Source of the DNA: Deltaproteobacteria bacterium
GTDB taxonomy: Bacteria > Myxococcota > Myxococcia > Myxococcales > Anaeromyxobacteraceae
DNA length: 64,000 nt
Reading direction: 5' to 3'
NCBI GenBank assembly: GCA_016214955.1
Contig: JACRMN010000013.1
Location: 176,821 to 240,820, forward strand
Made by a program: the position numbers and the translations under genes. Under the pieces are notes generated by a model, which was not told the DNA's origin, made no database searches, and saw only the letters and a list, made by a program, of their open reading frames with translations. Positions 7,876 to 17,700 of this stretch are shown piece by piece; within the stretch, counting starts at the first letter, position 1, and each line of letters opens with the position of its first letter.

Positions 7876-8847
7876 TCAGCGGCCGCGGGCAGGGGCCGGG
7901 GCGTTCCCGGCAGCGGTCGCCCGCTCCTTCCGCGAGACCCAGAGCGAGGCCCCCACCGCCGTGCCGAGGATGCCGAGCACCACCAGCAGCGAGGCCAGCG
8001 GCGGCACCTTGTACACGTCGATGAGCGTCATCTTGGCGCCCACGAAGACCAGCACCGCCGAGAGCCCGACCTTGAGGTAGCGGAAGCGGTCCACCATGCC
8101 GGCCAGCAGGAAGAAGAGGGAGCGCAGGCCGAGGATGGCGAAGATGTTGGAGGTGAAGACGATGAAGGGGTCGAGGGTGATGGCGAAGATGGCGGGGATG
8201 GAGTCCACCGCGAAGATGACGTCGGTCACCTCGACAAGCAGGAGCGCCAGGAAGAGCGGCGTCGCCAACCACCGCCCCTGCTCGCGGGTGAAGAAGTGCT
8301 CGCCGTCGAGCTTGTTGGTGGTGGGAAGCACCCGCCGGACCAGCCGCAGGAACGCCCCGTCCTCGGGGTGCTGCTCCTTGCCGCGCTGCAGGTAGAGCTT
8401 CACCCCGGTGAGCACCAGGAAACCGCCGAAGAGGTAGATGAGCCAGTGGAAGCGGGAGAGCAGCGCCGAGCCGGCGAAGATCATCGCCGCCCGCATCGCC
8501 AGGGCCGAGACGATGCCCCAGAACAGGACCCGGTGCTGGTAGAGCGAGGGGATGCCCAGCGCCCCGAAGATGACGACGAAGACGAAGACGTTGTCGATGG
8601 AGAGCGACTTCTCGATGAGGTAGCCGGTGAGGAACTCGAGGCCGCGCTCGGGGCCGAACCAGTGCCAGACTCCCAGGTTGAAGAGCAGCGCCAGCCCCAC
8701 CCAGACGGCGCTCCAGGCCAGCGCCTCCTTCACGCCCACCACGTGGGCCTTGCGGTGGAAGACGCCCAGGTCGAGGGCCAGCATCGCCAGCACGAAGGCG
8801 ACGAAGCCGATCCACAGGGCGGGGCTGCCGATCGATTCCAGGTTCAT
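7876..8847 (-). CDS. TerC-family integral membrane protein (long, Alx-like form)
   Basis: This 323-residue protein has about nine membrane helices. It carries the TerC signatures SLSIDNVFVFVVIF and EVTDVIFAVDSIPAIFAIT, in which conserved Asp residues within helices are thought to bind metal. The family is linked to tellurite resistance and, more recently, to manganese export and metal loading of exported proteins. The ATG at 8847 has GGAGG upstream. I looked for a yybP-ykoY manganese riboswitch in the leader and found none. A shorter TerC paralogue is at 41508. Confidence 0.9.
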   Translation of the reverse strand: MNLESIGSPALWIGFVAFVLAMLALDLGVFHRKAHVVGVKEALAWSAVWVGLALLFNLGVWHWFGPERGLEFLTGYLIEKSLSIDNVFVFVVIFGALGIPSLYQHRVLFWGIVSALAMRAAMIFAGSALLSRFHWLIYLFGGFLVLTGVKLYLQRGKEQHPEDGAFLRLVRRVLPTTNKLDGEHFFTREQGRWLATPLFLALLLVEVTDVIFAVDSIPAIFAITLDPFIVFTSNIFAILGLRSLFFLLAGMVDRFRYLKVGLSAVLVFVGAKMTLIDVYKVPPLASLLVVLGILGTAVGASLWVSRKERATAAGNAPAPARGR

Positions 8848-9028
8848 TCTCCGCGTTCCTCCGTCGTCCGTCTCGCTTCGGGCAGATCTAGTGAGCCGGA
8901 TGTCACTTCGGTAGCCTGAAAGTTTCCATCCATCACTTTTCTTTTCTGACGTTCCGCATCGCACCCGCAGGGGGGTCCCTGGCCGGGGAGGGATGTGCCG
9001 GCCGGGCCGGAGCCGCTACCGTCGAGCC

Positions 9029-10255
9029 ATGCCCCGGTCCGCGCCCGCCTCGCCGCACTACCGCTGGGTGATCGTGGCCACCGGGACGCTCTCGATCTTC
9101 GCCTGCCTGGGACTGGGCCGCTTCGCGCTGGGCATGCTCCTGCCCTCGATGTCGTCGGGGCTGGGGCTCTCCTACGCCGCCCAGGGCACGGTGGGCACCG
9201 CCAACTTCCTCGGCTACCTGGCGGCAGTGCTGGCCGCCGGCCCCATCGCCGCGCGCACCGGGCCGCGGCCGCTCATCGTGGCGGCGCTGGCGCTGGTGTC
9301 GGGCACCATGCTGCTCGTCTCCCGCGCCGAGAGCCTGGCGATGCTGGTGGTGCTCTACGCCCTCACCGGCTTCGGCTCCGGCGCCACCAACGTGCCGATG
9401 ATGGGGCTCATCGCCCGCTGGTTCGACGCCGGCACCCGCGGGCGCGCCGCCGGCTTCGCCTCCATCGGCTCGGGGTTCGCCATCGTCGCCTCCGGGTGGC
9501 TCATCCCCGCCGTGAACCGCGCCCGCGGCGCCGACGGCTGGCGCACCAACTGGCTCATCCTGGCGGTCGCCGTGGCCGCCATCGCGGTGGTGGCGGCGCT
9601 CCTGCTCCGCGACCCGCCGGCCGCCCCCGCGCTCGCCGCCGGCCCGGCGCGGCCCGCGCTGCCGGCCGGCCGGCCGCGCGCCGTGTACGTGCTGGGCCTG
9701 GCCTACGCCGCCTTCGGATACACCTACGCCATCTACGTCACCTTCATCGTCACTGCGCTGGTGCGGGAGCGCGGCTTCCCCGAGGCCACCGCCGGGCGCT
9801 TCTGGTCGGCGGTGGGGCTGCTCTCGCTCCTCTCCGGCCCGGTGTTCGGCGCCCTCTCCGACAGGCGCGGGCGCCGCTTCGGCCTGACGCTGGTCTTCGC
9901 CCTGCAGATGGTGGCCTACCTGCTGGCGGCCGGGAGCGGCCTGCCGCGCCCGTTCCTCTACCTCTCCATCGGCCTCTTCGGCGTGGCCGCCTGGTCGGTG
10001 CCCACCATCATGATCGCCGCCGTGGCCGACCACGTCGGGCCGGAGCGGGCGCTGCCGGCGTTCGGCTTCATCACCTTCTTCTTCGGCGTGGGGCAGGTGG
10101 CCGGGCCGGCGGTGGCCGGGCTCCTGGCCGAGCGCACCGGCAGCTTCTCCATCGCCTTCCTCATGGCCGCGGCGCTGGCGGCGGCCGCCATCCTGGTGGT
10201 GGGCATGCTGCGCGCCCCCGGGGCCCGGGTGGCCGAGCCGCAGCCGGGGGCCTGA
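9029..10255 (+). CDS. Major facilitator transporter, YbfB/YjiJ-like
   Basis: The 408-residue protein has twelve predicted helices. The opening segment (LSIFACLGLGRFALGMLLPSM) matches the YbfB/YjiJ branch of the MFS, which shares an LGxGRFAxxxLLPxM start. The cytoplasmic loop motif LSDRRGRRFG lies between helices 8 and 9. Its substrate is unknown. The next two genes (AraC regulator and VOC protein) run in the same direction and may form a small detoxification or efflux locus, which is inference. The ATG at 9029 is chosen because it begins closest to helix 1. Confidence 0.88.
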   Translation: MPRSAPASPHYRWVIVATGTLSIFACLGLGRFALGMLLPSMSSGLGLSYAAQGTVGTANFLGYLAAVLAAGPIAARTGPRPLIVAALALVSGTMLLVSRAESLAMLVVLYALTGFGSGATNVPMMGLIARWFDAGTRGRAAGFASIGSGFAIVASGWLIPAVNRARGADGWRTNWLILAVAVAAIAVVAALLLRDPPAAPALAAGPARPALPAGRPRAVYVLGLAYAAFGYTYAIYVTFIVTALVRERGFPEATAGRFWSAVGLLSLLSGPVFGALSDRRGRRFGLTLVFALQMVAYLLAAGSGLPRPFLYLSIGLFGVAAWSVPTIMIAAVADHVGPERALPAFGFITFFFGVGQVAGPAVAGLLAERTGSFSIAFLMAAALAAAAILVVGMLRAPGARVAEPQPGA

Positions 10256-10259
10256 GTCC

Positions 10260-10286
10260 CCGGTGGGGCGCGCAACTTTCTCCAAG
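10260..10286 (+). promoter_or_regulatory. Candidate AraC-family operator, copy 1 (autoregulatory site)
   Basis: This 27-bp sequence begins CCGGTGGGGCGCGCA and ends TTCTCCAAG. It recurs at 11161-11187 with 24 of 27 bases identical; the three changes are adjacent, at 10275-10277. Copy 1 lies 36 bases before the AraC gene start and copy 2 lies 55 bases before the VOC gene. Two near-identical copies in front of a regulator and its neighbour suggest a binding site for that regulator. Confidence 0.5.
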
Positions 10287-10322
10287 TCGGCGCCGGGCGC
10301 CGGCGTTACCACCCGGTCTCCC

Positions 10323-11210
10323 ATGGGCGGCGAGCCAGAGCCCACCTCCGAAGCCGGCGGCGCGCCGATGCAGGTCGCGGTGCTGCACCGCAGCCGCGCC
10401 ATGTCGGTCTTCGACTTCCGCTGCCGCGCCCGGCCCGGCGACCCCACCTTCGACGAGCGGCACGAGCGCTTCTCGGTCTCCTACGTGCGCCGCGGCAGCT
10501 TCGGCTACGCCTCGCAGGGCGTCCGCCACGAGCTGGTGCCGGGCGCGCTGCTGGTGGGCCGCCGCGGCCAGGAGTTCCGCTGCAGCCACGAGCACCACCA
10601 GGCCGGCGACGAGTGCCTCTCGGTCCACCTCTCCGACGAGCTGGCCGAGGAGACGGGTGCGTCGCGCACGGCGCGCCAGGCGGCTGCCCTGCCGCCGGTC
10701 CCGGCGCTGGCGGTCCTGGGAGAGCTGGCGCAGCAGACGGCCTGCGGCCGCACCGGCCTGGGGCTCGACGAGGTGGCGCTGCGCCTGGTGGCCGGCTTCG
10801 TGGCGACGGCCGAGGGCGCGCCGCCTGCGCCGGTGCGGGTGGGGGCGCGGGACAGGCGCAGGGCCGTGGAGGCGGCGCTGTTCCTGGAGGCGCGCTGCCC
10901 GGAGCCGCTCCACCTCGAGGACGGCGCCGCGGTGGCCGGCCTCAGCCCCTTCCACTTCCTGCGGGCCTTCCGCGCCGTGCTCGGCGTCACGCCCCACCAG
11001 TTCCTGCTGCGGGCGCGGCTGCGCCGGGCGGTGGCGATGCTGGCCGGTGGCGCCCCGGTGACCGAGGCGGCCTTCGCCTGTGGCTTCGGCGACCTCTCCA
11101 ACTTCGTCCGCACCTTCCGGCGCGCGGCGGGCGCCTCGCCGGGCGCCTTCCGCGCCGCCTCCGGTGGGGCGCGCAGGATTCTCCAAGATCGGCTGGAGCG
11201 CGCCCGCTAG
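10323..11210 (+). CDS. AraC-family transcriptional regulator
   Basis: This 295-residue protein has an N-terminal cupin-like sensing region (FSVSYVRRGSFGY, LVPGALLVGRRGQEF) and a C-terminal AraC double helix-turn-helix of about 100 residues. The second HTH reads VTEAAFACGFGDLSNFVRTFRRAAGASPGAFR, split here by the family pattern A..CGF.D.S.F.R.F. The ATG at 10323 is chosen because an earlier one at 10263 falls inside the repeated operator-like sequence. The gene's own 3' end carries the second copy of that sequence (11161-11187), so its coding sequence doubles as regulatory DNA for the VOC gene. It probably controls itself and that gene. Confidence 0.88.
   Translation: MGGEPEPTSEAGGAPMQVAVLHRSRAMSVFDFRCRARPGDPTFDERHERFSVSYVRRGSFGYASQGVRHELVPGALLVGRRGQEFRCSHEHHQAGDECLSVHLSDELAEETGASRTARQAAALPPVPALAVLGELAQQTACGRTGLGLDEVALRLVAGFVATAEGAPPAPVRVGARDRRRAVEAALFLEARCPEPLHLEDGAAVAGLSPFHFLRAFRAVLGVTPHQFLLRARLRRAVAMLAGGAPVTEAAFACGFGDLSNFVRTFRRAAGASPGAFRAASGGARRILQDRLERAR
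11161..11187 (+). promoter_or_regulatory. Candidate AraC-family operator, copy 2, inside the 3' end of the regulator gene
   Basis: This is the second copy of the 27-bp sequence at 10260-10286, 24 of 27 bases identical. It overlaps the last codons of the AraC gene and lies 55 bases before the VOC gene start. The identity is in noncoding DNA at copy 1 but in coding DNA at copy 2, so protein conservation cannot explain it. Confidence 0.5.
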
Positions 11211-11242
11211 GTTCGCCGCCTCACTCACCCGAGGAGGCACCC

Positions 11243-11602
11243 ATGTTCGACCACGTAGGCCTGCGCGTCCGCGATCTCGCGCGAAGCATCGCCTTCTACC
11301 AGGCGGCCCTCCGGCCGCTCGGCTACGAGCTCTGCTGCCAGGACGGCGGCTCGGCGGGGCTGGGGCCCAAGGGGGCGCCGGCCCTCTGGCTCTACGCCGC
11401 CGGCCAGAAGGGCGGCCCCGCGCACCTGGCCTTCCGGGCCGCCGCGCCGGCCGCCGTCGAAGGCTTCCACCGCGCCGGCCTCTCCGCCGGTGGCACCGAC
11501 AACGGCCCGCCCGGCGTGCGGCGCGACTACGCCGAGAACTACCACGCCGCCTTCCTGCTCGACCCGGACGGCAACAACGTCGAGGCGGTCTGCCTCACCT
11601 GA
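11243..11602 (+). CDS. VOC-superfamily (glyoxalase/dioxygenase fold) protein
   Basis: This 119-residue protein is a single vicinal-oxygen-chelate unit. It starts MFDHVGLRVRDLARSIAFYQ, with the metal-ligand His in the first strand, and ends with the family-typical DPDGNNVEAVCL, in which the Glu is a metal ligand. Another His lies in HLAFRA and a further one in NYHAAFLLDP. It resembles the small YaeR/glyoxalase-like group. Members act in methylglyoxal or antibiotic detoxification and ring cleavage; the reaction here is not known. A GAGGAGG ribosome-binding site precedes the ATG. Confidence 0.88.
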   Translation: MFDHVGLRVRDLARSIAFYQAALRPLGYELCCQDGGSAGLGPKGAPALWLYAAGQKGGPAHLAFRAAAPAAVEGFHRAGLSAGGTDNGPPGVRRDYAENYHAAFLLDPDGNNVEAVCLT

Positions 11603-11680
11603 GGGGGCGCGCTACGCCGATCCGGCCGGCGGCGGAGGGCGCGGCAACCCGCCCGGCGCCGGGCGTGCGGTCGCGCTACC

Positions 11681-13381
11681 ATGCGCGGCATGCTCGCCCA
11701 GGCCGCCCTCGCCGCCGCCGTGCTGCTCGCCCCCGCCGCGCCGCGCTCCCCGGAAGGACGCATGACCCCCTCGCGCACCGTCGTCTACGCCCGCCACGGG
11801 ATGGTGGCGTCGGCCCACCCGCTGGCCTCGCGGATCGGCGTCGAGATCCTCCAGAAGGGCGGCACCGCCGTGGACGCGGCCATCGCCGTGAACGCGGCTC
11901 TCGGCTTCCTGGAGCCGGTGGCCAACGGCGTGGGCGGCGACCTCTTCGCCATCGTCTGGGACCCGCGCACCGGCAAGGTCCACGGGCTCAACGGCTCGGG
12001 CCGCGCCCCCATGGCGGCCCGTGCCGACCGCGTGCCCGCCGAGAAGAACGGCACCATCCCGCTCTTCTCCCCCTACTCCTGGACGGTGCCGGGCGCGGTG
12101 GACGGCTGGTTCACCCTCCACGGCCGCTTCGGCAAGCTGCCCATGAAGGATCTCCTGGCCCCCGCCATCCGCGCCGCCGAGGAGGGGGAGCCGGTGCCGC
12201 AGGTCATCGCCGAGGCCTGGGCCCGCAGCGAGCCCCGCTTCAAGGACAAGCCCGGCTTCGCCGAGACCTTCCTCCCCGGCGGCCGCGCGCCGCGCGAGGG
12301 GGAGATCTTCAAGAACCCGGGGCTGGCCCGCACCTACCGGGCGCTGGCCGAGGAGGGGCGCGACGCCTTCTACAAGGGGGCGGTGGCCGAGGCGCTCGAC
12401 GCCTTCTCCAAGAAGGTGGGCGGCTTCCTGCGCTGGGAGGACATGGCGGCCCACCGCTCCGAGTGGGTGGAGCCCATCTCCACCACCTACCGCGGCGCCA
12501 CGCTCTGGGAGCTTCCGCCCAACGGCCAGGGCATCACCGCGCTGCAGATGCTCAACCTGCTCGAGGGGTACGACCTCCGGGCGCTCGGTCCCGCCTCGCC
12601 CGACTTCTGGCACCTGCTCGTCGAGGCCAAGAAGGTGGCCTTCGAGGACAGGGCCCGCTTCATCGCCGACCCGGCCATGGCCAGGGTCCCGGTGAAGGGG
12701 CTGCTCTCCCGGGAGTACGCCCGGGAGCGGGCGAAGCGCATCGACATGGCCAAGGCGGCGAGCGAGCTGCCGCCCGGAAACCCGCGCTTCGGCGAGGGGG
12801 ACACCACCATCCTGGCCACCGCAGACGGCGACGGCATGATGGTGGCCCTCATCCAGTCCAACTACACCGGCTTCGGCTCCGGCTACGCGCTGCCGGGCTG
12901 GGGCTTCGGCCTCCAGGACCGCGGCGCCCAGTTCGACCTCGCGCCCGGGCGGCCCAACTCGCTCCTGCCCGGCAAGCGCCCCTTCCACACCATCATCCCG
13001 GCGCTGGTCACCCGCGACGGCAAGCCCTGGATCGCCTTCGGCCTCATGGGCGGGGACATGCAGCCCCAGGGGCACGTGCAGATCCTGGTGAACCTGCTCG
13101 ACCTGGGGATGAACCTGCAGGAGGCCGGTGACGCGCCGCGCTTCTACCACACCGACTCGTCCGAGCCGACGGGCACGCACATGGCCGACGGCGGCAGGCT
13201 GGCGCTGGAGCCCGGCGTCCCGAAGGCGGTGCGCGAGGAGCTGGCCCGGCGCGGCCACCGGCTCCACGAGGTCTCGACCGGCGCCTTCGGCGGCTACCAG
13301 GCCGTGGCGCGCGACCCGGTCACCGGCGTCCTCGCCGGCGCCAGCGAGTCGCGGAAGGACGGCTGCGCGCTGGGCTTCTGA
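11681..13381 (+). CDS. ggt: Gamma-glutamyltransferase family protein (Ntn hydrolase proenzyme)
   Basis: The 566-residue protein begins with a short hydrophobic export signal and then the family opening GMVASAHPLASRIGVEILQKGGTAVDAAIAVNAALG, given here as the pattern G..V.S.HP.AS..G..IL..GG.A.DAA. The self-cleavage site is in GEGDTTILATAD, where Thr at about residue 375 becomes the new N-terminal nucleophile of the small subunit. The oxyanion and substrate-binding region reads FGLMGGDMQPQGHVQ. The enzyme family cleaves gamma-glutamyl bonds such as glutathione in the periplasm. This branch reads GDTT rather than the classical GNTTH, so glutathione itself may not be the substrate. Confidence 0.88.
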   Translation: MRGMLAQAALAAAVLLAPAAPRSPEGRMTPSRTVVYARHGMVASAHPLASRIGVEILQKGGTAVDAAIAVNAALGFLEPVANGVGGDLFAIVWDPRTGKVHGLNGSGRAPMAARADRVPAEKNGTIPLFSPYSWTVPGAVDGWFTLHGRFGKLPMKDLLAPAIRAAEEGEPVPQVIAEAWARSEPRFKDKPGFAETFLPGGRAPREGEIFKNPGLARTYRALAEEGRDAFYKGAVAEALDAFSKKVGGFLRWEDMAAHRSEWVEPISTTYRGATLWELPPNGQGITALQMLNLLEGYDLRALGPASPDFWHLLVEAKKVAFEDRARFIADPAMARVPVKGLLSREYARERAKRIDMAKAASELPPGNPRFGEGDTTILATADGDGMMVALIQSNYTGFGSGYALPGWGFGLQDRGAQFDLAPGRPNSLLPGKRPFHTIIPALVTRDGKPWIAFGLMGGDMQPQGHVQILVNLLDLGMNLQEAGDAPRFYHTDSSEPTGTHMADGGRLALEPGVPKAVREELARRGHRLHEVSTGAFGGYQAVARDPVTGVLAGASESRKDGCALGF

Positions 13382-13397
13382 GAGGCAGGGGCGCGGG

Positions 13398-13841
13398 CTA
13401 CGGCAGGTGGCCCGGTCCGCGCGGCTTGCCCTTGGCGGCGGCGCCCAGCCTGGCGGCCCGCTCCTCGGCCCGAGCCTTGGAGCTCTTGAAGTAGCCCATC
13501 ACCACGTAGCGCAGGTTGGCCTGCGGGTGGTTCTTGCACTCGGTCCAGACGTGGGCGCCGGTGTTGCCCACCAGCTCGGGGTCGAAGGAGCGGCCCAGGG
13601 GGCCGGCGGCCTTGTAGTCGCCGGCGATGTACCAGACCACCGGCGGGCGCAGGGTGTCGTCGAGCGCCATGTACTGCTCGCAGGAGAGGTTGTGCAGATC
13701 CACGTAGCGCCGCGCCGGCTGCTGGCCCGGGGAGGGCTGGGACGCCGCCGGCTGCGCGGCGGCGGGCGGGGTCTGGGACGAGCCGAGGGAAGGGAAGGCG
13801 GCGGCGAGCGAGGCGGCGAGCGGAAGGCACAGGCTGCGCAT
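13398..13841 (-). CDS. HdeA-like small exported protein
   Basis: This 147-residue protein has a signal peptide and a Gln/Pro-rich linker. Its core reads LSCEQYMALDDTLRPPVVWYIAGDY, then TECKNHPQANLRYVV. The pattern CE.(F/Y)...D...P..V ... C...PQANL matches the acid-stress chaperone HdeA/HdeB family, including two spaced cysteines able to form the conserved disulfide. HdeA works in the periplasm of enterobacteria at very low pH; a role in a soil myxobacterium is unexplained. It diverges from the DUF3108 gene; 83 bases separate the two starts. Confidence 0.65.
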   Translation of the reverse strand: MRSLCLPLAASLAAAFPSLGSSQTPPAAAQPAASQPSPGQQPARRYVDLHNLSCEQYMALDDTLRPPVVWYIAGDYKAAGPLGRSFDPELVGNTGAHVWTECKNHPQANLRYVVMGYFKSSKARAEERAARLGAAAKGKPRGPGHLP

Positions 13842-13924
13842 GGCGTTCCTCCGGGGTGGGGCCGGGAATTCCGACCGGCGCCACGAAGGATGATAGGACT
13901 TCCGCAGGGAATGGGGAGGAACGG

Positions 13925-14695
13925 ATGATCGCAGCCGCCCTGGGCCTGGCCCTGGCCCTCTCGGCAGACGCCGGGGAGCCGCCGCCGCCCTTCGCGCCGG
14001 GGGAGCGCACCGAGCTCTCCGTGGACTACCTGGGGGTCAAGGTGGGGATGGCCCGCCTCCAGGTCGGCACCCCGGCCGGCGAGCTCTGGCCGCTCATCAT
14101 CCAGGCCAAGACCGGGGGGCTGGTGGGCTTCCTCGATGTCCGCGAGCAGCTCGTCTCCAACCTCGACCGCCGGACCCTCCTGCCCCGCAGCGCCTCCCTG
14201 GAGGCGGTGGAGCTGGGCTACCGCCACAGCGACCACACCGCCTTCGACCGCGCGGCGGGCACCGCCACCGTGGTGTCGCGGGGCAAGTCCACCACCACCA
14301 CCACCGTCCCGCTGGCCGAAGGCACCCTCGACTTCGTGGCCCTGGTCTTCCGCCTGCGGACGCTGCCCCTGGCGCTGGGCACCAAGCACGGCTTCGACGT
14401 CCTGGCCGGCACCAAGTCCCACGCTGTCGTGGCCGAGGTGGTGGGGCGCGAGGAGGTGGAGACCCGGGCCGGCACCCTCGCGGCCTGGAAGGTGAAGGTC
14501 CCCACCAGCTTCGGCGGCAAGTTCAGCGAGAAGGATCCCACCTACCTCTGGTTCAGCGACGACGCCCGGCGGGTGCTGGTCAAGCTCAGCACCGACTTCG
14601 CCATCGGCAGGGCGGTCGCCCACCTGGTCTCGTACCAGCCGGGGCGCGTGGAGCCGGAGGCCGGAGCGGCCTCCCCGCCTTCGTTGGGGCGTTGA
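13925..14695 (+). CDS. DUF3108-type periplasmic protein
   Basis: The 256-residue protein has a short signal peptide (MIAAALGLALALSADAGEPP), then APGERTELSVDYLGVKVGMARLQV, the opening strand pattern of DUF3108 proteins (F.PGE.L.Y...Y.G...G.A...V). It continues with repeated beta strands and ends with a family-like WFSDDARRVLVKLS. DUF3108 proteins are outer-membrane-associated beta-barrel-like or lipid-binding folds of unknown function. The ATG at 13925 follows GGGGAGGAACG and begins the signal peptide. It is followed by a lipase lipoprotein gene 62 bases later. Confidence 0.75.
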   Translation: MIAAALGLALALSADAGEPPPPFAPGERTELSVDYLGVKVGMARLQVGTPAGELWPLIIQAKTGGLVGFLDVREQLVSNLDRRTLLPRSASLEAVELGYRHSDHTAFDRAAGTATVVSRGKSTTTTTVPLAEGTLDFVALVFRLRTLPLALGTKHGFDVLAGTKSHAVVAEVVGREEVETRAGTLAAWKVKVPTSFGGKFSEKDPTYLWFSDDARRVLVKLSTDFAIGRAVAHLVSYQPGRVEPEAGAASPPSLGR

Positions 14696-14757
14696 CGCCA
14701 CCGGCCCCGGCGGTCTTTGGTAAGAGCCTTCTCCGCCTTCTCCCGCAGGAGCGCTCC

Positions 14758-17700
14758 ATGCACGCTCGCCGCGCAGCTCCCCTGGCACTCCTCCTCGCCT
14801 TCGCCGCCTGCAGCAAGGAGGTCTCGCAAGGGGCCCCGGCGGCCGACGTGGTGCTGGCCGCCTTCGCCACCGACGCCACCAACCCGGCCTACCTGGCCGG
14901 CGCGCCCGGGCCCAAGATCCCGCAGCCCAACGACCTGGGGCTTCAGGCCGCCGCCGCGCTCCCGGCCGGCGCCCAGAAGGAGCTGCTCCAGATCTTCGCG
15001 GCCACCGGCGGCTTCCCCTCCGACCAGGAGGTGCCCATCACCATCCCGGTGCGGGCGCTGCGCTTCTCCGCCGGCGCCTACGCGCCGGTGGCGGTGCCCG
15101 ACCTCGACCTGGCGACCGTCAACGCACAGACGGTGAAGGTGCTGAGGCTCGACGGTGCAGCCGCCGAGGTGGCCTTCGACGTCGGCGGCTACGTGACGTC
15201 GAGCGACGGCCTGGTGGGCACCCTCACCCTGCGCAGGCAAGCGGTCTCCGGCAGCCGCCGCTGGGCCCCGGGCCGCTACGTGGTGGCGCTGCGCGGCGGC
15301 CCCGCGGGCGTGAAGACCGCCGCCGGCGTGCCGCTCTCCGCCGAGCAGCCCATCGCCCTCATCGCCCAGAACCGCAACCTCGCCAGCCCCGAGAACCAGC
15401 CCCCCGGCGGCCTCACCGCCGCCCAGGTGACCCAGCTCGAGCAGCTCCGCGGTCTCCTCGCCAACGCGGTGCCCTGGTGCAACATGACCTCCGGCCCGGC
15501 CCCGGGCTGGAATCCGGTGACCTCGGTGCAGGCCGGGGCGCTCTGTGGAACCCCGCCCTCGCCTCCGGCCCGGAGCGCCTTCGCCGCGGTGGCCAGCCAC
15601 TTCCCGCTCGCCGAGCTGGCCTCCATCCAGACCTTCGAGATCGCCCCCACCCCCGGCGCGGTGGCGCTGGTGGACGCCGGCTCCGGCTCGGCGCCCCTGC
15701 CCATCGACCTCTTGCGCACCGGCCCGGGCGGCACCATCGCCCTGAACGCCGCCTTCGGCCCGGCGGCCCAGGGGCTCACCACCCTCGACGGCTTCAGCAC
15801 CACCGCCATGCTGCTCGCCCCCACCTCCGGCACCATCGACGCGGCCACGGTGCACGCCGGCAGCGTCTTCCTCTACAGGCTCGACGGCCAGAACGCGCCG
15901 GCGCGGCTGCTGGAGCTGGTCGAGGCCGCCCAGGAGATCGGCGCCGGCCGGGCCGCCACCGCCAGCTTCGTGGCCGAGCCGCCGCCCATCACCGCCGCCT
16001 GTCCCATCACCAGCGGCAGTTGCTCGACCGTCATCGGCCTGCAGCCGGCGGTGGGGGTGCCGCTCGCCGGGACGCCGCTCGCCGGCATCTGCCCGGCGCT
16101 GGCCCCCGGCGGCTGCGCCCTCTACGCCCCGCCGCTCCAGCAGAAGACGAGCTACGCGGTGGTGATCACCAACCGCGTGCGCGACGCCGCCGGCGCGCCG
16201 CTGGGCCGCTCCACCGTCACCCGCATCCTGCTCGAGGTCACCGGCGCGCTGTACGACGGCGCCCGGCCCGCCGGCCAGCGCTCGCTCCTCGCCGGCGTGG
16301 ACGACGCCACGGCGCAGGCGCTGCAGACCATGCGCACCGAGCTCGCGCCGGTGCTGGCGGCCCTGCCCGCCGGGACCACCGCCGCCCAGGTGGCCGCTGC
16401 CTACACCTTCCGCACCCAGACCGTGACCGACGGCGCCGCCGGCATCCTGGCCGCCTTCACCGACGCCGCCACCACGCCCGCCGGCGCGGCCACCTTCTTC
16501 ACCAAGGAGCAGGTGGGGGCCGACTACGGCATCGATCCCGCCGTCGCCTTCCCCACCATCCCCAACACCACGCTCCAGCCCATCCAGGAGTTCGCCGAGG
16601 TCACCTTCGTCACGCCCAACCTGCTGCTCTCCGGCAACACCCAGGGCGCGCTCGATCCGGCCCACCCCACGCTGGAGAGCGTCACGGCGCTCGTGGCCCT
16701 GCCCAACCCGGCGCTGGTGGCCGGCGCCTGCCCGGCCGGCTTCACCGCCTCGCGCTGCGCGCCGCTGGTGGTCTTCCGGCACGGCTTCCCGCGGGCCAAG
16801 GCCGACGTGCTGCCGCTCGTGACCGCGCTCACCTCCCGCGGCTTCGCGGTGGCGGCCATCGACGCCGACAAGCACGGCGACCGCACCTACTGCACCGCTG
16901 ACAACCAGTGCGTCCCGGGCAACGCCTGCGTCGCCGACCCCAACCTCCGGACCGCCACCGACACCACCATCGTCGGCCGCTGCCAGAACGGCGCGCTGCT
17001 CCGCAGCCGGCTCGACTGCGGCACCTTCGACCCGGCCACCTGCATCTCGCCCAAGGGCATCCCGCTGGCCTCGGGCAACCTCTACGTCTCGGCCAACCTC
17101 TTCCGCACCCGCGACTCGGCCCGCCAGGACGTCATCGACCAGGCGGTGCTCATCAACACCCTGGCCCCGGCCCAGCCCCGGGCCTCCGGCGCCGACCAGC
17201 TGGCGGCGCGGATGCTCTCCTACGCGCCCACCATCGCCATCCACCCCGACCAGATCTACTTCGCCAGCCTCTCGCTGGGCTCGATGAACTCGGCCCTCTC
17301 GGTGGCGCTCAACCCGCGCATCCAGAAGGGCGCCTTCCACGCCGGCGGCGCCACGCTGGTGGACGTCTTCGCCAACCCGGCGGCGCAGGACCACCCCACG
17401 CTGGTGGCGCTGCTGGGCAGCTTCAACCCGCCCATCCTGGAGAACACGCCCGAGTACCTGCAGTTCCTCCAGGTGGCCAAGTGGATCCTGGACCCGGCCG
17501 ACCCGGCCAACTACGGCGCGCTCATCGCCGCATCGGGCAAGCCGGTGCTCTCGCAGATCGGACTCTGCGACCAGCGGGTGCCCAACGACCAGAACCGGCT
17601 CTTCACCGCGCTCCTCGGGCTGCCGGTGCCCGAGCCCACCGCCGGCGGCACCGGCTTCACCCAGTGGTTTATCAACGCCGCCACCGGCGCCACCTGCCCC

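Noticed and set aside
8848..9028. A manganese (yybP-ykoY) riboswitch before the TerC gene
   Set aside because: The leader is short and lacks the conserved internal loop sequences of that riboswitch class.
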